Shown: piece by piece, positions 36,760-45,959 of the stretch | Numbering within the stretch: the first letter of the stretch is position 1 | How the letters are laid out: every line of letters begins with the position of its first letter | Assembly (NCBI GenBank): GCA_913777615.1 | Contig: CAJYTK010000007.1 | Coordinates: 296,827-360,826, forward strand | DNA: 64,000 bases | Reading direction: 5' to 3' | Source of the DNA: an uncultured Agrobacterium sp. | GTDB lineage: Bacteria; Pseudomonadota; Alphaproteobacteria; Rhizobiales; Rhizobiaceae | Notes under the pieces: generated by a model | What the model saw: the letters and a program-made list of their open reading frames with translations, nothing else | Database searches by the model: none | What the model was told of the DNA's origin: nothing | Translations under genes and position numbers: made by a program

Positions 36760-38550
36760 ATGTTTGGCTTCTCCAACACCACGACCATGCAGACAGAGTC
36801 GCTCAACTATATTAGCGCCAACATCATGATCGCCGATGCTGGTCTCAATATCCGGTATATGAATAAAGCCGTGCAGGAATTGCTGAAAGAGGCGGAGTCG
36901 GACCTGAAGAAGGAATTGCCTCGCTTCGACTTCTCCAAGCTGATCGGCAGCAATATCGACATTTTTCACAAGAATCCCGCGCACCAGCGTAATATGCTTG
37001 CTCAGTTGCAGAACCAGCACAAGGCAACCATCTGGATCGGACATCGAGCCTTTGATCTGCTCGTGACGCCGTTACGTACCGGCAGCAAGATTTCTGGCTT
37101 CGCGGTCGAGTGGGCAGATGCCAAGCAGCGACTGCAGAACCTGGACTACCAAAATCAGATGGCAGCGGTCAGCCGCTCGCAGGCGATCATCGAGTTCACC
37201 ACCGACGGCGAGATCGTCACTGCAAACGAAAACTTTCTGAAAGCGCTTGGCTATCGGCTGGAAGAAATCAAGGGCCGTTCACACAAGATCCTGGTGGAGC
37301 CTTCCTACGGACATTCACGCGAATATGAGGAGTTCTGGGCAGCGCTACGAAAAGGCGAGGTGCAGTCAGCAGAATTCACCCGCTATGGCAAAAACGGCAA
37401 GGTCGTCGTTATCAATGCTGCCTACAATCCCATTCTTGATGCGACGGGGAAGGTCACTAAGGTCGTCAAATTTGCGACCGATGTGACTGACCGTGTTCAT
37501 GCCGTCAACACCATCGGTGAGGCACTGAAACGGTTGGCGGCCGGTGATTTGTCGTTCAATGTCGACGAACCGTTCGCGTCCGATTTCGAAGAGCTTCGGC
37601 GGACGATGAATGAAGCGCTGAGCCAGATGCGCAACGCGCTGAGTGCTGTCGCGCATTCCACCGACCAGATTGACGGCGGCACACGGGAAATCAGCCAAAG
37701 CGCAGAGGATCTGTCGCGGCGGACCGAGCAGCAGGCCGCGTCACTTGAGGAAACCGCAGCCGCTCTCGATGAGATCACCGTCAACGTGAACAATGCCTCC
37801 AAACGTGCGGATGATGCTCGCCATGCGGCGATCGTCGCCAGCAGCAACGCGACCCGGTCGGGACAGGTTGTCGCCGATGCCGTAGCGGCCATGTCGAGAA
37901 TTGAAAGCTCCTCCAATCAAATATCGAACATCATCGGTGTGATCGATGAGATCGCTTTTCAGACCAACCTGCTTGCGCTCAATGCTGGTGTCGAAGCGGC
38001 CCGCGCGGGTGAGGCGGGCAAGGGTTTTGCAGTTGTCGCGCAGGAAGTGCGCGAACTTGCTCAACGCTCTGCTCAGGCTGCAAAGGAAATCAAGGGGTTG
38101 ATCCGAAACTCAAGCGAAGAGGTCAGTACCGGCGTAAAGTTGGTCAGCGAGACCGGCGACGCTCTGCGCATCATTCATGAGAACATTAGCACGGTAAACC
38201 AGCATATGGAGGCGATCGCCAGCTCTGCGAAAGAGCAGGCTGTCGGTCTTTCAGAGGTGAATTCTGCCGTAAACCAGATGGATCAGGTCACGCAACAGAA
38301 TGCGGCAATGGTGGAGGAAACCAATGCAGCAAGCGCTTCTCTCGCGCAAGAGACGGCGCGGCTTCGCGGGCTCGTAGAAGGTTTCCAGCTCGGCGCTCAG
38401 CCAGCGGCGATGAGCCAGAAGCCGATCGCCTTGGCATCCAGGAGCGATCTACCTGTCGCTTCACCAGCCCGCAGGATGGTGACGAAGATTGCTGCCTCTG
38501 TCGGCGGCCAGAGGAGGCAGGTCGCAGAAGCAGGGTGGGACGAATTCTGA
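36760..38550 (+). CDS. Cytoplasmic PAS-domain chemoreceptor (MCP)
   Basis: A 596-residue methyl-accepting chemotaxis protein with no membrane helix. A first PAS-like domain (SLNYISANIMIADAGLNIRYMNKAV) is followed by a second (IIEFTTDGEIVTANENFLKALGY to VKFATDVTDR). A HAMP-like segment (ALKRLAAGDLSFNV) leads to the long helical hairpin with the tip IDEIAFQTNLLALNAGVEAARAGEAGKGFAVVA. The last five residues, GWDEF, match the CheR-tethering pattern xWxxF. PAS domains suggest sensing of redox, oxygen or small ligands inside the cell. The ATG at 36760 has AAAAGG upstream; a frame from 36649 is longer but lacks a ribosome site. Confidence 0.93.
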   Translation: MFGFSNTTTMQTESLNYISANIMIADAGLNIRYMNKAVQELLKEAESDLKKELPRFDFSKLIGSNIDIFHKNPAHQRNMLAQLQNQHKATIWIGHRAFDLLVTPLRTGSKISGFAVEWADAKQRLQNLDYQNQMAAVSRSQAIIEFTTDGEIVTANENFLKALGYRLEEIKGRSHKILVEPSYGHSREYEEFWAALRKGEVQSAEFTRYGKNGKVVVINAAYNPILDATGKVTKVVKFATDVTDRVHAVNTIGEALKRLAAGDLSFNVDEPFASDFEELRRTMNEALSQMRNALSAVAHSTDQIDGGTREISQSAEDLSRRTEQQAASLEETAAALDEITVNVNNASKRADDARHAAIVASSNATRSGQVVADAVAAMSRIESSSNQISNIIGVIDEIAFQTNLLALNAGVEAARAGEAGKGFAVVAQEVRELAQRSAQAAKEIKGLIRNSSEEVSTGVKLVSETGDALRIIHENISTVNQHMEAIASSAKEQAVGLSEVNSAVNQMDQVTQQNAAMVEETNAASASLAQETARLRGLVEGFQLGAQPAAMSQKPIALASRSDLPVASPARRMVTKIAASVGGQRRQVAEAGWDEF

Positions 38551-38570
38551 TTGGAAAGTGCCAGCCGCGT

Positions 38571-38592
38571 GGTCGCTCCAAGTGGAGCGGCC
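38571..38592 (+). terminator. Hairpin downstream of the chemoreceptor
   Basis: GGTCGCTCC (38571-38579), loop AAGT and GGAGCGGCC (38584-38592) give a 9-bp stem with one G.T pair. It can extend through GCCGC and GCGGC on either side. No U-run follows, so it may be a weak or Rho-assisted terminator. Confidence 0.5.
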
Positions 38593-38814
38593 AGCGGCGC
38601 GGACCGCTTGCGGAGTATCTTCCTCGTCCCGCGCTCAATAGGAGTTAGGCCAACCTTGTGAGATCGATGTTACTGCTGGCGACTTTGAGGTTGCGTGTTC
38701 GACACAGACAAGAGGAGATTGAAAGGCTTTTTCAATTTTGGGGTTTAAAGATATTGCGGCTTCTTCCTTTGATGCTATTCCTGCGTGTAGCTGATTCTTT
38801 CGTGGGGACTGAGG

Positions 38815-39951
38815 ATGAAGAAGATTGTTTGTGTGCTTCTTTTGGCCGTGTTAAGCGCATGCGCAAGGCCTTCTGACGGACCCACGGCAGGAAACATTCG
38901 CTCCGCAACGCTACCCAATACGCATGAGAAAATTCCTGTCATCGATCTTGCGAATGCGCCAGCTTCGACGTCAACGGCGAGCATCATGTCCTATTCGGCT
39001 GGCCCAGGTCTCGCGGCGTTGCGGAATACAGGTTATAATGCTCAGCGTCTGCGACGCGGCGATGTTGTCGATATTACTGTGCTCGACACTGGCGAAGACG
39101 GTCTGTTCTCCTCCACACAGAGCAAGACGCTCAACCTCGGGCGCTTCACTGTCGATCAAAGCGGCAGCGTAAATCTGCCATTCGTGGGCAAAAAGCGGGT
39201 CATTGATTCAACGCCGGAAGGCTTGCAGAACCAAGTTGTTGCGGGATTGAAGGGATCTGCGGTCAATCCGCAGGCGGTCGTAACGGTTGTCGACAAGCCG
39301 ACGAGTGCTGTTATGGTGAGCGGTGCGGTTAAGACTCCGGGTAAAATCCCACTGACAGCGCGGCAGGAGCGTGTTCTCGATGCCATAAGCCAGGCGGGTG
39401 GAGCTGGCGTAGCGCCGGGAGCTGCGACTGTCACGATCGTGCGCGGCCAGCAGAGAGCGAGCGCCACCCTTGATCGGGTCATGCGTGAGGACCGGCAGAA
39501 TGTTCGCTTGTCGCCCGACGACCAGATCATGATCGACGGTGATGCATCCAGTTTCACGGCGCTCGGCGCTTTCAAGAGCGCTGGCGAGTTTCAGTTCGAA
39601 ACCGGCAAGTTGACCTTGGCGCAGGCCGTCGGTCGCGCGGGCGGCCTCCTCGACGATCGAGCGGACTCCCGTAACGTCTATGTTTTCCGCAGCGAAGAGG
39701 TTCCACTCCGCTCTGTCGGTCCTACCGCGTCGAAGGAGCGCGGCGAAGTGCTGACGCAGAAGCGTCCTGTGATCTATCGCGTGAATATGCGTGACGCTTC
39801 CAGCATTGCTTTAATGCAGATGTTCCAGATGCAGAAGGGCGATGTTCTTTATGCGAGCAACGCTCCACTTGTTGATGCTGCCAAGCTGCTCACCGTGTTC
39901 CAGAAGAGCGTGCCGACGGCAGCTGCGCCTCAGCCAGGAAACTTGAATTAA
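38815..39951 (+). CDS. Wza-type polysaccharide export lipoprotein
   Basis: A 378-residue outer-membrane lipoprotein with lipobox VLSAC near residue 16. The poly_export domain includes LRRGDVVDITVLDTGEDGLF and FTVDQSGSVNLPFVGKKRV. SLBB-like repeats follow (VMVSGAVKTPGKIPLTARQERVLDAISQAGG; FKSAGEFQFETGKLTLAQAVGRAGG). Wza-family proteins form the outer-membrane channel for capsule or exopolysaccharide. No co-polymerase, Wzx or glycosyltransferase lies in the window, so its partner system must be elsewhere. GGGGACTGAGG precedes the ATG. The gene is convergent with ppkA. Confidence 0.9.
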   Translation: MKKIVCVLLLAVLSACARPSDGPTAGNIRSATLPNTHEKIPVIDLANAPASTSTASIMSYSAGPGLAALRNTGYNAQRLRRGDVVDITVLDTGEDGLFSSTQSKTLNLGRFTVDQSGSVNLPFVGKKRVIDSTPEGLQNQVVAGLKGSAVNPQAVVTVVDKPTSAVMVSGAVKTPGKIPLTARQERVLDAISQAGGAGVAPGAATVTIVRGQQRASATLDRVMREDRQNVRLSPDDQIMIDGDASSFTALGAFKSAGEFQFETGKLTLAQAVGRAGGLLDDRADSRNVYVFRSEEVPLRSVGPTASKERGEVLTQKRPVIYRVNMRDASSIALMQMFQMQKGDVLYASNAPLVDAAKLLTVFQKSVPTAAAPQPGNLN

Positions 39952-39960
39952 AGCACCATT

Positions 39961-39987
39961 CGCGCAGAACTGATGCGGTTTTGCGCG
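39961..39987. terminator. Hairpin between convergent wza-like and ppkA genes
   Basis: CGCGCAGAAC (39961-39970) pairs with GTTTTGCGCG (39978-39987) around TGATGCG, with one G.T wobble. It lies 10 bp after the export gene and 108 bp beyond the end of the T6SS operon, so it could act on both strands. Confidence 0.5.
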
Positions 39988-40094
39988 GACCATGGATGGG
40001 CGTTAAGGGCGACCGCTTTAGGTGTGACTTTGACCGGTCACAATGCGGTTCCAGTGTGAAAGTTTTCGGATAGCGAGCGGGTGAGGCTGGGCCG

Positions 40095-41003
40095 TCATTC
40101 CGGTATCATTTGAAGAACTTCCCAGGCGCTTTGAGGTCGATCCTCCCGCCGCGTCTGACAGCATCGCTCAATCAGCTCGCTCCATATCATCCGACGTTCG
40201 GCTATCCTGCTTGCGATTTTTTCTGCCAGCTTTCCTAGAGCGTAAATGTCCTGCGCTGGGTGGGCCTGCTCACCTCGCCATTGCTCCGGCGCGGCGAATT
40301 CCGGGGATCCAGCGCGTTCCAGGCCAATATCTTTATGCCTTGTTCCGATCGGTATGGTGATGCCAAAATCTCCCAGCATCGATCGTTCGAAATGGTTTTC
40401 TCTCAGGAAGATGTTGCTTGGTGTCACGTCGCAATGCACAAGTCCCTCTTGATGTATCGCATGGAGCGCAAGGAGAACGCTCCGCAGGATCATGGAGGCT
40501 TCTTGTTCATCGAGGAATTGGTCGCTTGGTAACGAAGCGAGCGTCACGGGGTGCCATGGCATCAACAATCCTGGTCTGCCGTCCTCCAGCCTCAGCAAAG
40601 CCGATGTCTCGATGATGTTTGGATGCCGAAAACGTAGGCCGGTTTCTGCCTCTCGCCTGAGCGACTGCGTAAGGACGATGTCGTCGCACCAGGACTGGCG
40701 AAGGGTCTTGAGCCCGTGTGACGAGCCAAGATCTATGTGTCGTACATGCAGTATTTCCGTTTGATCGCTTGCAATTGCAACGGCCTCGACAAGAAAGCTG
40801 TTTGCAATCCGGATATGACTTTCTGGGAGCAGGTTCGGTGCCTTTCGGTCGAGCGCATTTCGAACCTGCTCGATCAACTCCATTTCTTCATTGGGCGCAC
40901 GTCTTGCCTGGTCATCAAATTGGATGGCCTGCCAAAGGTCGGCATAGCGCTGTGCGACAAGGGTGGGGTCGGGGCGCTTATCGCTGGCCAAGGTCGTGAC
41001 CAA
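40095..41003 (-). CDS. ppkA: T6SS Ser/Thr protein kinase PpkA
   Basis: A 302-residue Hanks-type kinase, last gene of the T6SS operon. Candidate ATP-binding Lys99 (GLKTLR), catalytic loop HCDVTPSNIFL with Asp192 and Asn197 (Cys in place of Arg in HRD), GDFG at 211-214 and SPEFAAPEQW are visible. Unlike the P. aeruginosa protein it has no membrane helix or periplasmic domain. In A. tumefaciens the corresponding kinase phosphorylates TssL Thr14 and allows Fha binding and secretion. The start appears to be a TTG at 41003 that overlaps the tagF-pppA end by 26 nt; the exact start is uncertain. Confidence 0.9.
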   Translation of the reverse strand: MVTTLASDKRPDPTLVAQRYADLWQAIQFDDQARRAPNEEMELIEQVRNALDRKAPNLLPESHIRIANSFLVEAVAIASDQTEILHVRHIDLGSSHGLKTLRQSWCDDIVLTQSLRREAETGLRFRHPNIIETSALLRLEDGRPGLLMPWHPVTLASLPSDQFLDEQEASMILRSVLLALHAIHQEGLVHCDVTPSNIFLRENHFERSMLGDFGITIPIGTRHKDIGLERAGSPEFAAPEQWRGEQAHPAQDIYALGKLAEKIASRIAERRMIWSELIERCCQTRREDRPQSAWEVLQMIPE

Positions 41004-42399
41004 TCACAATGGCGCTGATGTTGTCTTTAACATTTTCGATCAGCGCTTCCTGGACGAGCGCATTCGCGCAGTCCTCCAGCGCGGTCCCGGACAGGATTTC
41101 AGCCACCGCTCTCTCTTTCAGTTTTTGGACAAGCGGGAAGCTGCACAACAGCAACCTGTCGTTCCTCCCCCAGCTTTCTCGACTGATGTCTGGCCGGAAC
41201 TGCTGGGAATGGCCGATATATTGCGCGAGTGTTTTCTTCATCCCAACAATGACGTGGTCGCGGGTGAGCGAATGCATCGTGCCGTCCCGCAAAAGATAGG
41301 CCCTGGCGTCGCCCGACCACAATACCGCGATCGCGTGATTTGAAATCAAGGCTGTAACGACACTCGCTCCAGGCCGCGGAACACCCTCGGCGACCTGTCG
41401 CGAAAGAAGGAGGCTGTTGGCCGTCCCGAGTTTTCCTCTAATCGACTGCGGGTCGATGTCTTGATCGCCCCTTTCTGTCACATCCGCAAGAAGGTTAACG
41501 ATCAAACGGGCGGCTTCAGCCGCCGGTTGCCCATCGCCGATCCCATCCGCAATGGCAAAGAGAGCAGGCCTGCTGGAAACAAAGAGCGAGTCGGCGTTGT
41601 TCGACAACTTCGTTCCCGCATGCGTTGCGTAGCTATAGACTATAGAGGCTGGCGCATTCGGCTCAGGCGCCAGGGCTCGTGCGGCTGGCGTGCTCAGCTT
41701 GGTAACTGAGGTCCTTGCGTCTATTGTCCGATGCTGTTCTTGCGAGTGCGTGGCGGTTTCAGGTGAGTGAGCGCTGTCCTGAAAAAGTCTGACGAAATCT
41801 TCAGTGCCAGGTCTTCCATCCAGCTTCACGCCTTTCGGTCGACGGGTTTCTTCATCGATCCGCCACCAGAGGCTCGTCGGCTTATCAGGTCTTGCAATGG
41901 CAGCAGGAGCATCCTCGTCTACTTTTGGCTTGGGTAAGCGTAGCCGCCTTATCGCAGATGTGAATCGGTGCATGTCGAAATCCTCATTCATCGAGGTTTC
42001 AGCCAAGGCCTCAGCAGCCATGAACCAGGTTTCATCCAGATAAAGCGTTCGTGGGTGCAGTCGAAACATAGCGAGTTGCGCCAGAACGACCAATGGATAC
42101 TTTCGACCAACGCGGTCACGGCTTGGCAGTAGGATGCCGGCATAGGCGCTATCGCTCCATGCGCCGCTTTCCACGATAAAGCGTATGGGTTGAGAGCTGG
42201 AGAAGATCGAAGACCAGGACGCACCGTAATGGTCGGCACAGGCATGCATGCCGGCACGCAACCACTCGTCGAGCCTCGCGACAAACTCACGATCAATGCC
42301 CTCGGAGATGAAATCTCCGTGGCTTGGTATTTTACCGAAGAAACCGATGCGGTCGCTTTCTGACGCCGCAACGGCAGGCTTCTGGCCTGGCTTGATCAT
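40978..42399 (-). CDS. tagF-pppA: TagF-PppA fusion, T6SS post-translational repressor and phosphatase
   Basis: A 473-residue fusion. Residues about 18-185 are a TagF/ImpM domain (GFFGKIPSHGDFISEGIDREFVARLDEWLR, PIRFIVESGAWSDSAYAG). Residues about 240-470 are a PP2C-type phosphatase (NNADSLFVSSRPALFAIADGIGDGQPAAEAA, VLWSGDARAYLLRDG, LTRDH) with the metal-binding Asp residues. PppA reverses PpkA phosphorylation, and TagF represses the system independently of phosphorylation in Pseudomonas; the fused form is known from Agrobacterium. The ATG is at 42399, 77 bp after the tssM stop. Confidence 0.93.
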   Translation of the reverse strand: MIKPGQKPAVAASESDRIGFFGKIPSHGDFISEGIDREFVARLDEWLRAGMHACADHYGASWSSIFSSSQPIRFIVESGAWSDSAYAGILLPSRDRVGRKYPLVVLAQLAMFRLHPRTLYLDETWFMAAEALAETSMNEDFDMHRFTSAIRRLRLPKPKVDEDAPAAIARPDKPTSLWWRIDEETRRPKGVKLDGRPGTEDFVRLFQDSAHSPETATHSQEQHRTIDARTSVTKLSTPAARALAPEPNAPASIVYSYATHAGTKLSNNADSLFVSSRPALFAIADGIGDGQPAAEAARLIVNLLADVTERGDQDIDPQSIRGKLGTANSLLLSRQVAEGVPRPGASVVTALISNHAIAVLWSGDARAYLLRDGTMHSLTRDHVIVGMKKTLAQYIGHSQQFRPDISRESWGRNDRLLLCSFPLVQKLKERAVAEILSGTALEDCANALVQEALIENVKDNISAIVIGHDLGQR

Positions 42400-42476
42400 C
42401 AGCCGGGCATGACCTGTCTTTGATCCATACCATTATTCATGATGTTCCCCTCCTTATAAGCTCTTGCGCGTCCAGA

Positions 42477-45400
42477 TCAGAATTGTGTTGGGCAGGAAAA
42501 GCGCGAGATAGCATCCAGTCTGAATGGGTTGAGGACCGATCCGAACTGAATGTCAAACTCTGCTGTCTGCCCCTCATTCTCGAAACGCGCCCTCATGATA
42601 TCACCCGTTTGCGTTTCGATTTTTGCGTCGTCGAATAAGCGGAACGGAGACCAGTCGCCATTCTCGATTTTCGCCTGTTGCCAACCGCCTGGTTGGAAGG
42701 CGATGCGGGACAAGCTGGCGGAGTTTTCCTTCGATGGCCACTCAATTGACTTCGCCTGGATTGGGCCGTGATAATAGACCACCCGCTCTCCCTCTATTTC
42801 CAGCATCACCGCGCTTGATTGCTCACTGAGCGAGACTGGCTTCACATTGATGGACACAGCCGGAACCTCGCTGCCGTTTGGAAAGAAAGCGCGGGAAATC
42901 TTATCTGCGTTTTCGAACTGGGCTATGGCTTCGCTGGGAATGCCAGCCGAGCCGAACGTACCCTTCCAGCTCCATGGTGTTGTGGTCTTGTCTACGAATG
43001 GCTCCATGCGCTGCTTGAAGAAAGTCTGGAACACGCCCTTCGGTCCAAAAAGACGTGTGAAGTCGGCCATCGCAACATCTCGCGGAGATGCGCGGTCGAA
43101 CGGATATCTTCCGGAAACGATAGACGAGCATAGGGATGCGGAGTCCGCCGCCCAAAGATCAGCGATCCGGCTCCTTGCCGATTTCACGGCTAGCGATCCG
43201 ACATCCGCCGACACCCCGGCGATCCATATATCGAGCGGTGCAGGCAGCTGGCGCGCCTTTTGCAACAGGTCCTGATTTGCCTTCGTCAACTGGCTATCGA
43301 CATCGAAGACTTTCGCCACCTCGTCGGACGTGGTGGAGGAGCGAGCCAGCTGCTCGTTCAACGTCTTGAGGTTGCCAAGCAACTGTTCGGAAGGAGAGCC
43401 AGCCGTCTTATTGTCTGGCGATTGCGCCTCGATCTGAGAGGCTGCGGATTTTTCAGCCAGCATTTCGCGCAGTTGCGCATAGGGATCCACGGCACTAACC
43501 GTCGCTGAAAGGATCATCGCAGTCGTATCGCCATCCGCCGTCGAGGCAAGCGTGGTGATGTTTTCGCCGGCATTTGGACGAAGGTCCGTCGCGTCCGCAA
43601 TAGATTTTGCGGCCTCCATTACGACATTGCGGTCATTGGCAAGAATGCGCGTCGTCTCGACAGCATCTCCCAGCGTCTGCGATGGCTTGACGCGGATGTC
43701 CGACAGAACGTCGGCCCAACGCTTTTCAAAACGGTCGAAATAGATTTGCAACGCGGCCTGCGCTACTTGTTCGACGCTTATGCCACGCACGGCATCGTCC
43801 GAGCCGCGAACCCACGCTTCCGAGAGCGCCACGCGAGAGGCATAAGCGACTTGCGGGATCACGACATTGCGATAACCATTTGCCGTGAACAATCCCTCGA
43901 TGCCATCCACCATGGGCGTCTTGCTGCGGCGCTCGAAAGCCTTTTCACCCAGAGGTCCAAATGCCGTGGCCGGAGTCCATTCCGGCAGCGTACGTGCTTG
44001 TGGCAGCCCTGCAAGAATATCGTATGCCCGTGCGCCAATACTCTGTCCCTCGATAGTTTCACGCGCTTTGGCTATCAGCCGCGCGTCGAGTTCGATCGGG
44101 GCGAGATTGCCAGTGGCAAGGGCTCGGGCATGGGCATTGAGAGATTCACGTGCAGCCGCTCTACCATCCCCTGGGTAAAGGGACGCGAACATGTCCTCGG
44201 CCTGGACGGTCAGGAAATCGCGATCCAAAGTGCCCAATCCGCCCAGCATGCCGTAAAGCTTTAGCGAATTGAACGTTCGCGTGACGTCCTTTTCATCCTC
44301 TAGCTGTTTTTGCAATTGTACGATCATGCGCGGCAGAAGGAGTGCATTGAGGGCGCGTTGATAGGCGTCGCGTTGCCGTCCGGCGATCTTGTCTTTCTGA
44401 TCGAGACCGAAGCCGACGTTCCAGAGGCGTTCCCTGGAAAAGCCGGAGCTGGCATCACGCAAGTTGTCCAGGGCAGGCATGATGCGCAGAAAATCTGCGT
44501 CGGATACATCCCGGACGGGAATGCCCTGTACGAGCCGCTCGTAGGTATCGAGCTTTCGGTCTGCTTCAGCAAGAGCCTGCGTGTTGGAGTAATAGGTACT
44601 GATCCAGCCGGCAAAGACGACTGCGATGAAGACTGCCGCAACGCCATAGGCGAGACGACGCACTAGCCGCTGCCGACCCGAAAGACGCTTGTCTCGCATC
44701 ACCAGTGCGGCTTCCGGGAAAATGACGTCCTTGAAAAGCCGTGAAAGAAAATAGCTGCGCCGTGCCCGTGTGGTGGCAGTGTCCAACTCCGGTTGGGTAC
44801 CGGAGGCGAAGTAGACGCCGCGTAGAAGAGGAGCTTCGATGAGGGGCGAACTGGCGCAAAGCTCGCTCAAGGCGTCGTGCAGCCGGTCTTTTAACTTGGC
44901 GAGTTCTGACGGGAAGCGGAAGATGCGACCCCGGATCTCCGCATTCTGCTCCTGCTGGAGCCGCTCGATGAGCATGGCATCCACGCGCTGCTGAAGAAGC
45001 TCGAATTCTTCCAGGAAACGTTGGGGCAGAGACTGGGACGTATAGCTCTCATCGAGCTTGAAGGTCGCACCCCAAACCTGCTGGCGGTCGGTCTTGTTGA
45101 AGCCGTCGAAGAACTCGACGAAACCGTCCAGTAAGTCGGCCTTGGTCAGCACCAGATAGACCGGTACGCGGGCATGGAGATATTCGTCGAGTTCGGATAG
45201 GCGCTGGCGAAGTGAACGCAATTCCTGCCGCTGTTCTTCCGGATCGCGCGTCATAAGATCGTGAATCGAAAGTGTGATGAGGGCTCCGTTGATTGGCTGA
45301 GAGCGACGATAGCGGCGCAGAAGATTGAGGAAACCTTCCCAGCCGGCCTTCGAAGATCCGTCTAGATCGTCCTGTGTCGTGTAGCGCCCGGCTGTGTCGA

Positions 45401-45959
45401 TGAGAATTGCTTCATCTGAGAACCACCAATTGCAATTGCGCGTTCCGCCAACACCTCTCACGGCATTTTCGCCAAGGGCATCGCCCAACGGAAATTGCAG
45501 GCCGGAGTTGGTCAGTGCTGTGGTCTTGCCAGATCCAGGTGCGCCGAAGATGACGTACCATGGCAGATCGTAGATATAGCCGAAGCGCTTTTTGGTGATG
45601 CGCCGCAGAAGCGCCAGTGCTTCTTTGAGCCGCGTCTGGATCTCGCCCACTTCCGCGTTGCGATTGGCAAGCGCTTCCTGTTCAAGGCTATCGATCAGTT
45701 CCTTGTCCTGCTTGCGGGCACGGAACATGGCGAGCGCAATATAGACGACCCAAATGGCGAGGACTGCGCCAATAGCGATAAGCCGCGCCTGCGTGGTGCC
45801 GAACGGCTTGAAATCACCGAATGCAACCAGATAGCCGTAAAACCAGATGACGACGCAAAGCGCTAAGGCCCAGAGAAGCGATATGAAGCGACGCCCGACG
45901 AGTGAGGCATAGCTTTCGACATAAGCTCGGATCGTATAAAAGTAACTCAGCGGGTTCAT
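42477..45959 (-). CDS. tssM: T6SS membrane complex protein TssM (IcmF)
   Basis: A 1160-residue inner-membrane protein that spans the periplasm and anchors the secretion channel. Two helices lie near 28-48 and 60-78, and a third near 440-460 (YGVAAVFIAVVFAGWIS). The cytoplasmic loop holds an intact Walker A GAPGSGKTT at about 139-147 and ILIDTAGRY, so nucleotide binding is possible. The IcmF-related domain and DUF1215-type C-terminal region (SIEWPSKENSASLSRIAFQPGGWQQAKIENGDWSPFRLFD) complete it. The ATG at 45959 overlaps the tssL stop (ATGA), showing tight coupling of the two membrane-complex partners. Confidence 0.96.
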   Translation of the reverse strand: MNPLSYFYTIRAYVESYASLVGRRFISLLWALALCVVIWFYGYLVAFGDFKPFGTTQARLIAIGAVLAIWVVYIALAMFRARKQDKELIDSLEQEALANRNAEVGEIQTRLKEALALLRRITKKRFGYIYDLPWYVIFGAPGSGKTTALTNSGLQFPLGDALGENAVRGVGGTRNCNWWFSDEAILIDTAGRYTTQDDLDGSSKAGWEGFLNLLRRYRRSQPINGALITLSIHDLMTRDPEEQRQELRSLRQRLSELDEYLHARVPVYLVLTKADLLDGFVEFFDGFNKTDRQQVWGATFKLDESYTSQSLPQRFLEEFELLQQRVDAMLIERLQQEQNAEIRGRIFRFPSELAKLKDRLHDALSELCASSPLIEAPLLRGVYFASGTQPELDTATTRARRSYFLSRLFKDVIFPEAALVMRDKRLSGRQRLVRRLAYGVAAVFIAVVFAGWISTYYSNTQALAEADRKLDTYERLVQGIPVRDVSDADFLRIMPALDNLRDASSGFSRERLWNVGFGLDQKDKIAGRQRDAYQRALNALLLPRMIVQLQKQLEDEKDVTRTFNSLKLYGMLGGLGTLDRDFLTVQAEDMFASLYPGDGRAAARESLNAHARALATGNLAPIELDARLIAKARETIEGQSIGARAYDILAGLPQARTLPEWTPATAFGPLGEKAFERRSKTPMVDGIEGLFTANGYRNVVIPQVAYASRVALSEAWVRGSDDAVRGISVEQVAQAALQIYFDRFEKRWADVLSDIRVKPSQTLGDAVETTRILANDRNVVMEAAKSIADATDLRPNAGENITTLASTADGDTTAMILSATVSAVDPYAQLREMLAEKSAASQIEAQSPDNKTAGSPSEQLLGNLKTLNEQLARSSTTSDEVAKVFDVDSQLTKANQDLLQKARQLPAPLDIWIAGVSADVGSLAVKSARSRIADLWAADSASLCSSIVSGRYPFDRASPRDVAMADFTRLFGPKGVFQTFFKQRMEPFVDKTTTPWSWKGTFGSAGIPSEAIAQFENADKISRAFFPNGSEVPAVSINVKPVSLSEQSSAVMLEIEGERVVYYHGPIQAKSIEWPSKENSASLSRIAFQPGGWQQAKIENGDWSPFRLFDDAKIETQTGDIMRARFENEGQTAEFDIQFGSVLNPFRLDAISRFSCPTQF

